Shown here piece after piece: positions 1 through 11,600 of a stretch of 36,764 bases of DNA. The position numbers and the translations under genes are program-made. The notes under the pieces were generated by a model. It did not search any database. It was not told the DNA's origin and saw only the letters and a list, made by a program, of their open reading frames with translations. Every line of letters starts with the position of its first letter. The stretch's first letter is position 1. The DNA lies in NCBI GenBank assembly GCA_020650975.1, contig JAIPMN010000235.1, positions 1-36,764 on the forward strand, given 5' to 3'. Origin of the DNA: Apostichopus californicus. Taxonomy: Eukaryota; Echinodermata; Holothuroidea; Aspidochirotida; Stichopodidae.

Positions 1-2013
1 ATATTATGAAACTCCATAGTTTTAGCTTTCATCTGATACCCTACATATAATGATTCAACGTTTTTTAATTTTTGGTGAAAAGGTTTACTAGTTTACGGAA
101 CTGCCCATGGGCAAACATTTGCATAATGTTAAGCTGCCTAATGTCTGAAGTAAGTATGCTTGCATATATTATATACATATTTAAATATTCCATGAGTAGA
201 GGTGGCCACATACTGTACTGTCTCCTGATACATATTATTTGATTCACCTTTTTGAAGCATGGACAGACTACATTACAGTATGTAACTCATTTTACATGTG
301 TGGTTACAAAAACTTGTCATTATTATTTGTCAGAATCGTGTTGGTTTAAAATATATATATAACCTTTACCTTTATAAAGTCGCTTTTGATTTGTACTAGG
401 CATTTGATAGCACATCCCGGAGTTAACATTTAAAAAAGAAAGTAGGCATACTTAGAAAGTATTTCCCACGAAACTTTCGATTTCATGAAATAAAGACAGA
501 AGTGTTGTTTTGTAAAAGATTTTTCATAATTGACGGTTGGCCACATGCAGGATAGATGCATGTATGCCTTTGCTATGTTGCTGGATTCAAATTTTTTGAT
601 ATTCAGAGGAGTTCATGCCATATTTAGTTTCGGACCTGTTTCAGTTGGAAATCATGGATTTTTTACCCAAAGCAGCATTGTTGTTCTTGAGAGGACCTGG
701 CAACAGACGGTAAGGTGTTCCTTTTGTGGTAAAGTACATATATACTTTGTTTTTGAAACAAGCTCTAAGCTATGCGGAGGGTGACCTGATTGTAATTTCT
801 GTAGCATCGTCGTTGTCGGTACCGGTTAGCTGTGCTTGGCTTTTCCCAAAGCACCTCACACAATAGTTTTGTGTTACTGTTTGGTTTAACTTTCAGGTTG
901 TGAAATCGCTCCTGTCCTCAGTCATTGGTTCATATTCACTCTGTCACTTAATACTGGGTCTGTGAATGTATACTCACAAGTAGGAAACGGGTTTGGCTAG
1001 ACGGGTTGCTTAATTGGTTCCCGTCTGTCACATCCCAATCTGCCCCCCCCAGCTCCCCTGCCTCCCCTTGATACCATGTTTGCTACTGTAGACAGAGTGC
1101 AAGAAGATTGTTTCTCAATCTGTTCTCCTTTATTTCTTTAAACATTTGGCGGAAGAAAAATGAAAAAATGTGTTAAAATATAATATGTGTCAATGACATC
1201 TGACAAACTCAGATGGCTTTTACCACATCCATACGCCATACTTGCATACATATGTACAGAGTTGATTACTCGGTGCGGCGGTACTGGAGTTACTGTAAAG
1301 AATATGCAGTGCCAGGAAATCATTTGCCTAATTTACAATTCAAATGAAGGATAAAGTGCTCCGTTGTGATCTAATTAAGTTGATTTAATTTTCCTGTCCG
1401 GGAGTAGAGTAGTCAAATGAGAGGGTGAAATACTAGTCTGACATATGTTCCCACGTGGATGTAAACGAGGATCACTTTAGATTCTGTCTTTGCGTGAACT
1501 TACAAAAAAAAACAAGCTATTAGTTATTTCCTCATATAGTGCTGCTACATAAGAGTAATAATAGGTCGCTCTAGGGTATTACAAATGAAGGCTTCCAGGT
1601 GTAATTACGCCAAACTGAATATGGAAACTGCTCTGCACAGTGGCGGTGGTGAAGATGAGTATGTTGTGCAATATATATAGTAGACAACGAGCTGTGTTTG
1701 ATTAATTTTGTTGGCCTTCTAACTGTATATTGAACTGTTTATGTAGTATGGAATGTGCAGCCCAGAAGGATCTTTTTAATATTGTAAATATATATGTATG
1801 TATGAGGAAATACAATGTTGGTTTATATTTGAGGGTTTACATACATGTGCTTTAGTTTTTGTACCTTTGCTGGAGTGTTACAAACAGAGTACCAATGAAT
1901 CTGAACTCAGCAAAATTATGTGTACTCAAACTTGCCATCATGGATTGGTTCTTGTACCCATACTCAAAGCATTTTGGAAATCATAGATTCCACTGCAAGA
2001 TTATGTGCTTATG
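1..2013. other. AT-rich non-coding DNA, nothing recognised
   Basis: No exon-like reading frame, RNA gene or clear repeat was recognised. Visible features are minor: short AT runs near 350 and 1790, and a C-rich patch at about 1040-1075. Open frames are under 90 codons with no family resemblance. It lies upstream of the SRPK exons, so it is either 5' flank or an upstream intron. Confidence 0.6.
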
Positions 2014-2542
2014 CTTGTTCTCAGAGCCTTAATTGTACTTATATTTAGAAAAATTCTACTTTTAAAACATGCATCATACTTGTTGTCAGAGCCTTAAATA
2101 TACTCATATTTACTTCGCTCCCCGCTTACCTGTCTCCCCACAACCTTAGCACCGCATTCTACCGTGTCTAGTATTCCCTGGTAATCTTTTAACACTGTGC
2201 ACCCTCACTGACCCCCAGTGACCTCCTTCTTATTTTACCATCCCAAAGTGTCTTACACGTTTTCGTATTGGGAAAAATTTTTCTTCGAAATTCGCCCGGA
2301 ATACCTTGGATTAATACGCTAGAGGTTCCTTATAGGAGTTCTAGACTTCCAACGATCTTTTCCAGCCTTAAATAAACTCATATTTTGGGGAATTCTACTT
2401 TTAAAAACATGCATCATACTTGTTCACAGAGCGTTAATTGTACTCATATTTAGGGGAATTCTACTTGAACATGCATCATACTTGTTCACAGAGCCTTAAT
2501 TGTACTTATATTTAGGGGAATTCTACTTGAACATGTATCATA
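2014..2542. repeat. 62-65-bp tandem array interrupted by a ~250-bp insertion
   Basis: Units begin with CTTGTT(C/G)(T/A)CAGAGCCTTAA and end with ACATGCATCATA. One full unit (2014-2078) and a partial one (2079-2112) lie left of the interruption. A partial unit (2364-2418) and two near-identical 62-bp units (2419-2480, 2481-2542) lie to the right. The left period is 65 bases and the right period 62. The intervening 2113-2363 shows no unit similarity. This is a small satellite-like array; the right-hand units look the most recently homogenised. Confidence 0.85.
2107..2363. mobile_element. Probable short non-autonomous insertion inside the tandem array
   Basis: This non-repeat segment separates two array fragments that share the same derived variant: both flanks read AGCCTTAAATA followed by A or T and ACTCATATTT (left 2090-2112, right 2364-2386), where the other units read CCTTAATTGTACT. 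That pattern fits a target-site duplication of about 22 bases. The left part of the insert carries ATTTACTT then GCTTACCTGTCTCCCCACAA, a motif that recurs at about 22012, 33668 and (weaker) 4143. No coding frame, A/B box or terminal inverted repeats were identified. A SINE-like element is possible, but unequal exchange within the array could also explain it. Confidence 0.45.
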
Positions 2543-5500
2543 CTCATGCATGCTATTGTAGTCGACCCGCAAGTCTGATGACTAAGCACTGTATATACAG
2601 TAGCACAGCCATATGAATGCATGTACACAATATTCATATTGTTAACAGTGTCAGTATCTAACACTTTCCACTGTTGTATTGTGTCACGTTGCATACACTC
2701 ATTGTACTATGTGTGTATTTGGATCTGAGCTTCTCCCATTCTTAACGTATACCTACAGTACACTCCCAGTGTCTTTGCCCGTTGAACAATTACCTTTAAT
2801 TGTAAACCATGTAGTGTTCTGTTTTGTAGTTGACAATTAGTAATTATAGCAACTATAGATCATTAAGTAGGAAAAATTAAAATAAAAGGGGACAAACCAT
2901 CGGTATCTTTCTATCTATCTCTCGACAATATCTTAGGAACATCTGAACGGTCATTCTAGCACTCTGTTGTTTCAAGGTGTGTCTGCATTGATGTTTTCAG
3001 GTATTGATCTTTCACTGTTGGTTAATTATGTAGTGCAGTTGTACACATAATAGCTAATACTGCAAAGTCACTTTCCTTTTTGTCTTTTTTTTTGTGTCTA
3101 GATGCAACTAAGTATGAGGGGGATTTATTCATGTTTTCACATAAGATCACAGAACGTGTCCACATTGAGCATAAACTCAGGCAAAACAAATGGCTTTTGG
3201 AAAGTGAAACTTGTCGTAGATGGGACTTGTAGTGGGTATCATAATGGACGATTTTTCAGGTATTAAATTAACAGACAAAAAAAACTGACTTTGCCAGCAT
3301 ATTGATGTCCCTACCATAACTATTTGCGACCACCTCTGTGCACTATTATTGGGATGGTTCATAGAAAGTTCAAACTTGGATTTACCCATCCTATGCCTAC
3401 CCATGCCCTTCCCAGACAATGCCAAGAAAATAGTTGAATAAAGGTTGTTTAAGTTAGGGACAGACCCCAAGTCATTATTTTCATTATTGGAATGAGGTTA
3501 AGAATTACTTGTGTTGTTTTGCTGCCCTGCATTATTTCCTTGCGCCAAAGCATATTCTGTATTTCCTCTTGAAGATCCCCAAACTTGTACAGAAGCTTTT
3601 TTTACATATATATATTTTTCATAAATATATATATTTATTTATGAGAAACATTTCATTCCTTGACGTATTCGTATAAATGCAAAGGTATAAATACAAGGTT
3701 AGTATCATTAGGTATTCTATGAAAGTATGATTTAGTGAAATCATCTTCCTAAATACCGTAACTCGCATCGTCAAATCAATTAAGCGTCCTTCCATGCCCA
3801 AGATAAAGCTGTCTCTGGTTAAGTGTGCCATGATGTCAAGGCCAAGTTTATTCAGTAAGTAGGAATGCTAATCAGCTCTGAAATTAATAGGGTCGAAGAA
3901 TTTCATTGGCATCCGAGGTGATTGTTTGACTCTCTGAAAATCCTAGCAATTACTCTAAGGTAGAGATCTTGATGCATGAAGGGATTAAGATGGAGGACTT
4001 TCTCTCTCTTTGCACAGAGCTCTATTCTTAGCTGTCACAATTGGCTTTGAGATTTCGTCAATGCCAAGTGGCGAAATAGTGACAAACTCGTTTCCACCTT
4101 ACACGAGTATAACAGTTTTAACTTTTCTTGGGGATTTGAATCATTTACTTCACTCCTCTCTTACCTGTCTCTATTCTATTTTTTTCCTTTAATCTAGTGG
4201 CTGGGTGTTCTTTTGTAAGTGAGTGTTACCCCCATATTTTGGTCATAAAATAGCATGCACATCAGGCCATACCCTGACATTCGACCTGGTTGGGTGGGTA
4301 CTCATGTCCCATGGTATCGGTGTCTATTGTCTGTGATAACGGGCCTTGCATCGTTCAATTTTTGCTTACAACTTTGTTGTTGTTTTCTTTTAGGGATGGG
4401 GAGAGGGGAAGAGAGATTTGTACTCCTTACAGGGATTTTACTATTCATAACTCGATTGTGTTAAATTGGTCATGAAGTGAATTTCCTTTATTTATTTATT
4501 AACCAACCAGTTGTTCATCTCGATAACATACATAACCCAGTCTCTGTTTTTTAAAGCAGTCAGCTTCACATCTGGTTCTTGTACTTCTGTTTCTCTATAA
4601 GACTTTCATTATTGATACTACATTACTACTATCCTTACAGGTGCCTTATCTTCATAATGAGTCACAATATTGGCATGCCCATAGCATAGGTACATATCAA
4701 TAGGAACTTTTGAATTCCCTCATGGGGGCAATGCTCCTTGTTTGATAGTCCTACAATAAAAACCATAGTCCAAAGTACAACACCCTCTATGTACCTTTTT
4801 GGAACACCCTCTGTGTACCTTTTGGTGGTCTAATCTTTTGTGTGGGTTAAGTAGTAGAGGATCACCCTCTTATACCTGTCATGTGTTACTCTGCTTTTCA
4901 ATGGGATTGCAATAGTTAACATGCTTGAATGAAGAGTGTGAGATTTCCATGAAGGAATGGAGTACTGCATGTAGAAGGGCAGTAGGTTTTACACTCTCCT
5001 CTGTTTACACGTAAAATTTACACGATGTTCTTCAGTTGCCGAGACAACATCCATTCTTTCAGTATTCCTTGGTGGAGGTGGCTCTGGAATTGTATGCACC
5101 TTGTTTAACAACACTCGATGGAGTTAATACAGACTGGCGGCTGGGAGTCCTTCCAATTAGCACTCTGTGCAGAACTATTATGTGGGTAAGGATACTACGT
5201 ACACATTTAGTGTGGTGTTGTTGCCTACATAAAATCAATCAATACACACTAAATATTATATAGTAACTTTGTACATGTATCTGTGTGTATCTCTGTGCAG
5301 AACTGAGTTAACAGAAACTCAAGTGGATCCTTGACTTTCGTGTGAATTACTGAAGATTCAAAAAGAAAGAAAATTGTTTTGCCATTGTGCTATTCGTGTC
5401 ATGTGATACGTTTGTAGGATCTTGACGTGACATGTCGTCTTCTCATCATCTCTAGAATTATATCAAGCTTTGTTTCTTAGATATCTTGATAAAACTTGGT

Positions 5501-5763
5501 TTTACAGTCTATAGCTGTAAATGCTCGAAACGAAATGCCAAGAACTTGTCTTTTTCTAAAAAGTTACTTACTGATGGTAATTCCTGTTTTTGGGTTAAAA
5601 ACTGAAAATAAGATGTTTAACAGACTTAAATGTCACTTTGATTATTTGGTGGTGGAGTTCCTCCTCCTAATTGGTAAATTAAGGCAAGACATATCAATTG
5701 GAGGGTTCTTCCTCTGTCTCTCCTTAGAACTGATCTTCTCTGTTGTTCCTATTGTTATTCCTA
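2543..5763. other. Intergenic or intronic AT-rich DNA with minor repeats
   Basis: No exon or RNA gene recognised. Small features: a TATA-type run at about 3604-3640, a 24-bp direct duplication at 4779-4826 (AACACCCTCTRTGTACC core), and a weak relative of the dispersed CTTACCTGTCT motif at 4143-4170. Open frames (up to 148 codons near 5496-5942) show no recognisable family except where the LINE fragment overlaps. Confidence 0.5.
4779..4826. repeat. Tandem duplication, 24-bp period, two copies
   Basis: Two neighbouring copies with core AACACCCTCT(A/G)TGTACCTTTT, starting at 4779 and 4803. They differ by one substitution and one base in the T run. A slippage or short-duplication product; no function visible. 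Confidence 0.75.
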
Positions 5764-6090
5764 TACCGCATAAGAAGTATATCTGCTACTACTTTAAACG
5801 TTCCAACCACCCGCACAAAACAGTTTGGCAACTGTGTATTTTCTGTGACTGGGGACAGGCTGTGGAACGACTTGCCGTCTTCGGTTGCTTATCAATCCAC
5901 ATTTCTCTCTTTCAAAAAAGCTCTGAAGACAGTTCTCTTTAATAAGACCTTTAAGTAATTATCCTATTTTTTCTCTTTTCTGTCTTGTTGCTGTTTTTGT
6001 TCATTTGTATGTTATATATTTTCCTTGTAAAGCACCATAGAATATCGTTTTAGTTATGGCGCTATATAAATGCATTAAATATATTGCAAT
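5764..6090 (+). mobile_element. 3' end of a CR1/L2-like non-LTR retrotransposon (LINE), 5'-truncated
   Basis: The frame ending at the TAA at 5956-5958 encodes a peptide with FSVTGDRLWNDLPSSV and SFKKALKTVLF, preceded by RTKQFG. This arrangement (RTK-x-G-x-FSV-x-LWN-LP, then SFK-ALKT-LF at the very C-terminus) is the hallmark tail of reverse transcriptases of CR1/L2/Rex-type LINEs. About 130 bases of T-rich 3' UTR follow, ending in TATGGCGCTATATAAATGC and an ATTAAATATATT tail, which matches the usual GCGCTATATAA(A) 3' end of such elements. Endonuclease and RT catalytic domains are absent. Insertions truncated at the 5' end are normal for LINEs. The upstream limit is uncertain: the DNA before about 5764 does not read like RT. 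No in-frame stop interrupts the surviving tail, so the copy may be fairly young. Confidence 0.85.
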
Positions 6091-7735
6091 TTGCTAGCTT
6101 AGATCGTTCTTAGCGTCATACCTTATTATTTATTGCTTTAATGAACAGAGAAATATGATATATACCCCCAAATTTCGCTCAAACAATTTCAATGACATTT
6201 GTGCTCCTTAAATTTCAGAATGTATTGTACTGTCTATTTATTTATTCCAGTATATCTGTTTGCTGTTCTGCATTTGTTCTCACACATTCCCAGTTCCACA
6301 TTTATTTCCATATGTTTTATCATCAAAGACAAGAAATTGAAGAATTGTTGGGTTTTGTCTTCCTTTCCGTGCAGGAAGATTTTGTTTGTTTTTAGACAAG
6401 GGGGATGATGTTTATCTTTTTGGCCGCCAAATTCAAGGTTAAACTCAGAAAGTGTTTGGGACTGTCTTGACATTATGTTCTAAACAACTGTCAGCATGTG
6501 GTTGTTGACAAATTCCTGCAAACTTAAAGCAACATGGCGGTTTGGATAGGAAGGAACAGACGGATCAAATAGTCTGTTCCTTGGAATGTTTTGCGACAGC
6601 TTGCCCGGCAATGATTGGTGCATGTGAATACTGTTTACTTTACTTGAGCTTCTCTAATCTGGTTCCTATCAATAAAATTCCCTCTATCTTTCAAAATTCC
6701 CACTATAAAGACTAACACATGTACACACATTTTTTGGATCCATATTTTCTACACTTTTATTCATGTTGGACAGAAATTCTACATATAAAGATATACAAAT
6801 GCACATGCTTTTCTGTTCCACAACACCCCACTTTCTTTCCCATCCCCCTTTTTGTTGGATTTATGAACCCATCTCAGCTCTCTTGGGACTTAGCTTTTGC
6901 ACCATGTCTCAAGTCTCTAACATGATATGTAATTTGTATGCATTAATGCTAATATATACATGAAACTTATACAAGGATTAGGCTTATACTCTGTTTTTGA
7001 TGACTGTTTAATTACTTTAAACTAAAAACCATCCAGCTGTCTAGAGAATGAAGACTAATATATACTGACTTTCCTCATCCCTGCTCATACAAACCATGAG
7101 AATACATGCATCGTCAACACAAAACATACGGTACAACTTTCTACGGTAATTTGCTTTTGGTCTTTTAATTCTCAGTAATTTTTCAACTTCAATTACAATT
7201 TTACTGTATCTTATCTTGACCAATTGTAATACTCAGCTATTACCCATGTTGCTAGGCAATTTTGCTTCATGCCTGTAAGTTTGTGTGTAATTTATGATGT
7301 TTTTTTGCTGGTCTATCAAACTGTATCCACTATTGTTAATTTATGACCTTCCAAGTAGCAGTCTAGCTACAGTAGGTTAAGTTTGATTTATTTCATCCTT
7401 CTTTGTAAGCTAGTTGCATAATCAGTCATTATGTACACTGTGCCACATTAATCTGAACTGCATGAGAGTGACTAGTTAAAAACATCAACATGACCAATAC
7501 TTCCATATCCTGCAAAACCTGTATTATATCATCATGACTTTGTGATCTCTCTTACCTGGTTACCATGTTTCCACTTTCAGTTGTTTATAGCAATGTTCAA
7601 AAGGATTATCTATCAAGTTTGTCCATTAGCCCAAAAAAAGTCACAGTTATTTATTGGGTAGACATTGGTGATCATTTACTGATAATTTCAAATTCACACC
7701 TGATCCTTTTAATGTACATGTACAGTATGCAATTT
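6091..7735. other. AT-rich DNA with no recognised feature
   Basis: Scanned on both strands. Only short open frames (under 80 codons) and AT-rich runs were seen; no repeats beyond simple sequence and no exon with family resemblance. Confidence 0.5.
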
Positions 7736-8030
7736 GAAGGTTAGGCTATTAGTGTAATGTGATGGAAGGTAGTTGTATGTGGTTGCAAGCTAGGCTGAGT
7801 AGACCGTGTTAGATAGGCTAGGCTAAGTAGAATAAAGTAACAGACAAGGGTTAATGAGAATGTACTGTAATAGAAGGCTAGGCATCGCAGGATGTGGTAG
7901 GCTAGGCGTAGTAGAAAAACTATGTAGAGTAGAAAGTGGTAGTATGTAGAGTGTGGTGGGACTAAGTAGTATTTGCTGTTGAACCTGTTAGTAGGCTTTG
8001 CTTAAAAGAATGTAGTAGGTTTGGACTAAC
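7736..8030. repeat. Degenerate tandem repeat rich in TAGGCTAGGC / GTAG motifs
   Basis: The + strand becomes markedly G/A/T-rich and C-poor, with irregular recurrence of GGCTAGGC followed by AGTAGA-type words (for example near 7792, 7822, 7876, 7900) plus repeated GTAGAGTAGAA and GTAGTA words further right. Spacing is irregular, so this looks like an old, decayed minisatellite. No coding potential is visible. Confidence 0.6.
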
Positions 8031-8559
8031 TGGATATTTTCTCTTGAAATGAAAGTATTCAGAGTTGGTTTAATTTTTTTATCAACGATTCTGGTTTAAC
8101 ATCACTAATCAAATAATCAAGGAAATATTTTTTCTTCAAGGGTATAGTTTCTGTTGGCAATTAAGATAAAGTATATTACAAATTATGCAACAAGCTGGTT
8201 TAAGAGATGGTCATGACCTATTTTAAAAATTGCAAATTTTTATCATCATACATAAGACTGTGCTATCTCCTTTTGCAAAAGCAGGAGCAAGATGTTTACA
8301 AAGTCATGATGACTTTACAGTGTGATTTGACTGGAAGTGATTTCAGTTTACTGGGCTTTACATTAATGTTTGCCCAGTTGCTGCAAGTGAAAATTATGTC
8401 GGGCAAGTTCTCTCTTAAATCTCAATATGCCGATTGGGCAAGTGATAGATGTGTAAATATTAACAAAGTATCTACTATCAAACAACATACAAAAAACTTG
8501 GTGAGATCGTTCTTGATTCGTCTTTTGCAAGAACGTTGCTTCATCTCGACGATCTTCAC

Positions 8560-8684
8560 TTTTACACAGTAGGTCAATGGGACTTAATTCTCCATTGAGT
8601 TAACTGTATGCGACCAAAATCACACATTAACAGCCCATTGACTCTTGTCAATGACAAACCTCAATGGGAATTAACTGTGTAAAA
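8560..8684. repeat. 125-bp foldback element, MITE-like remnant
   Basis: The ends are inverted: TTTTACACAGT at 8560-8570 and ACTGTGTAAAA at 8674-8684. Inside, TCAATGGGA-TTAA words face each other (TCAATGGGACTTAATTC near 8573; the reverse complement of the right arm gives TTAATTCCCATTGAG). A small internal hairpin CAATGG/CCATTG also occurs on the left arm. No transposase is present, and I could not see a clear target-site duplication (flanks CTTCAC and TGGTTC). Either a small non-autonomous DNA-transposon remnant or an unrelated inverted repeat. Confidence 0.5.
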
Positions 8685-8699
8685 TGGTTCGTAAATTTG

Positions 8700-11600
8700 C
8701 AAGTGCATCATATACAGAAATTTTTCATGTACGGAGGTTCACAAACTTCACAGAGCATTCCCTCCATTTGGAAACACATAGCGAAAGTATCATTTATAAT
8801 AATTATTACAGGGAACGGGTTGAGCTTACGAAGTAAGCAATGTGTTTTAAACGCAGTCATAAACATGGTGTGTTCAAATATTGATTTCTGAACCAATTAA
8901 TAAAGTTTATTGAACATCGATATCATGACAGCTTGGTTATGCTCAGGCAACCCCTAAACAGTCAAGTATAGTACTAGCGGCCCAAGTAGTGGAAAATCCC
9001 CATCTGAAGTACTTAAAATATAAGCGCACTAAATTACTACAACATAAGGATCATTTGATAAGCTTTAACCACTGTGTTACGAGTTTCACGCTATTAAAAT
9101 CCATGAGTTAATGGCACAAGACCCCTTTTGAGCTGATATGCAGAAAGTCAAATCCACAGCACATGATTATCTGTCATTTTGGTAAAAACATTTTCACTGA
9201 CAAGAGCATGGAACTGCCAAGTTGGTTAGGCTTCACTGTGCCATACACTAACAGGGTTAGGATAGTATTAGCTATTTAATAAAAGGTAATGTATAATATT
9301 GTAATAAGTGACAATAATGAGTCAAGAATATAACAACAAATTTTCCCCTCATTGTGTGAGGGGGAGAGAGAGAGTTAGAGTAGGTGAGAGGAGTGTATGG
9401 GTGGGTGTAGTGAGGGAGAGGGGTTGGTGAATGTTTTACTGGTATCCAGCTGCTTTCAAGTTTAAGATCAGTAGTACTTGGTTTTAGGTTTTGTAAAGTT
9501 TCTAGTCTAAGGAGTTATTTTTGTAATTTTGACACAATTTTTGACATAATTTTTGACATTTATCAGGAATAAATTAGGTTCAGTAGCTTTGAAATGGTCC
9601 CTACTGGAATTCTGGTAAGGCAACGATTGCAGGATGGCCTAAGAATGTTTCCTGAAAAATGGAATTCTCTTTTCGGGCGCGATGGATTACATCGCTTTAA
9701 CCACTTCAGATTCCATCTCTCTAGCTTCCATGAAATTTAGCTCCTTCTGTGGTTTTGAATTTCACAATGGATTGGAGAGATTAAAACTTTGCCACAATTG
9801 AATTTTGTTCTCCTGCCAGACAATTCCTGGCCACATGAGGTTTTTGTGCTTGAAGACTAAGGTCATGCTATGGGTCATCATCATTCTAGATATGTATGTA
9901 GTAAATTTGATGATGAATGCTTGGAACTTACCTATATAGCCCAAAGCCAAATTGTAAATCTTAGATGTCAAGACATTATGCAGTACAAATATGCCAAGAG
10001 AAGTTAGGAAAATCTATTAAGACTGTGTCAATTTTACCAGATGGTATGAACCACATTTGAAGAATTTGTCAGGTAGTTGTTGGAAGGACGGACCTGTTGG
10101 TGGGATGGTTTGTTTGGGAAGGGGTGTTGCCAGCTGAGAGTGAAGACAATGCAAGATGGAATTAGGACACAGAGGAGTAACCTTGCAAATTACATACATA
10201 CTGTGATCGTTGGGAACACCATGTCGAGAAGAAATAGTCTGTGGATCTGATAATGGGTCTTTATCACATTTGTTTGCTGGATTAGTTTGTGCACTTAGAA
10301 CATCTGTTCTCAAATTTTATCATAGCGGAAAACCTGCAAATGGTCATTTCTGTCAAAGGAAGCAAGAAAAAAGAAGGAAAAAAAAAGGGAAAAAATATAA
10401 ATAAAAGGAAAAGGCAAAAGAGATGTTCTTCTCTGATGTCCTGTTGAGGAAGTTTTTTGAAGAAAAAGATGCATTTTTCGATGGCTTTCTGAGTACGATG
10501 TGAAATTCTATGCAATGTGGCAAGGTACTATAGTCATCAAGAATCGTCTTTCAACCTCAGTGCTTGACATTCTTTATACTCTTTCTCATTGGGTGATAAC
10601 GAAAATGAGATTTCTGCTGACTTTAGTGGGCCAAGAAGCCAGAGTTTATGAAGATGGCAGGTTTGTTAATGAATGATCTCTACTTTGTTTTTTGTTTTTT
10701 AGGACAGTAAATTTGCTGAAAGGTTTGAAAGAAAGCAATATTCTGACAATTTTGGAGGTTTTTGTTAACATGTTTTTCATCGATATTTGCTGACTTTTGT
10801 TTTCTATTGTGGTCATTAATATTAGCGGTAAAATGAAGTAACATTTCATTTGAAGTAAGAAGGAAAGTCAAAAGAGGGTGAAATTTTGCAGTTACTTATT
10901 TTTGTGCACAACTATTAAAATTGAATAGTTGATGGTGTCAGGTCTTTTCAAGTCTTTGCTTGATTTAGATCTATTTATGAATAAACATTAGCTAATATGA
11001 GCATTGATGATGTAATGTCATTCCTTTGTTTCAAGGACACTTGAACATATTTTTTTGTGGCCTAAGGTGATTTTTTGAATTTTATTGTCTTCTTTGAAAA
11101 GAGGAACATCACATTTTTCAAATGATATATGTGGGCTTATAATTAAGGGTTAACTTATTAAGGGCTAAAATAAGAAATTTTGATGAGCACAACACTTCAC
11201 ATCATAGTTTGCACATTTTTAATGAGTTTCCCAGATTTATCAAACTTTCAAATGTGTGTATCCTGGAAACGAAAAGAGCTATTCGAAAAAAATTCAACAG
11301 AATTTGAATGAGACTGAGAGTATAACACACAAAAAATGTACTGAATACAGGGCAAGTTGGCTAGTTGTCCATAGTACTTGAAGTATTACAATGTTGTTAC
11401 ATCATAATTCAGTAGTTGAAAGTGTACCTGTCGTTATAGAATATTAACAAAAGCAAGTTTTCAGGTATCACATGATATTAACAATTGAATAACATTAATC
11501 AGTGTTTTTTTTATTTATTTATTTATTATTTATTTTTTTATATATTTTTATATATTTTATATTTGATTAAACTCTCACTTTAGTAAAAACGAAAATGACA

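Noticed and set aside
5496-5942. 148-codon open frame on +
   Set aside because: It overlaps the LINE tail in the wrong phase, and its upstream half has no recognisable family or splice signals. The real signal is the neighbouring frame ending at 5958.
7545-7565. CTCTTACCTGGTTACC as another copy of the dispersed GCTTACCTGTC repeat
   Set aside because: It shares only a short core and lacks the ATTTACTT block and the downstream CACAA.
8207-8572. 121-codon open frame on +
   Set aside because: No recognisable domain, AT-rich composition, no splice-site support, and its end falls in the foldback element.
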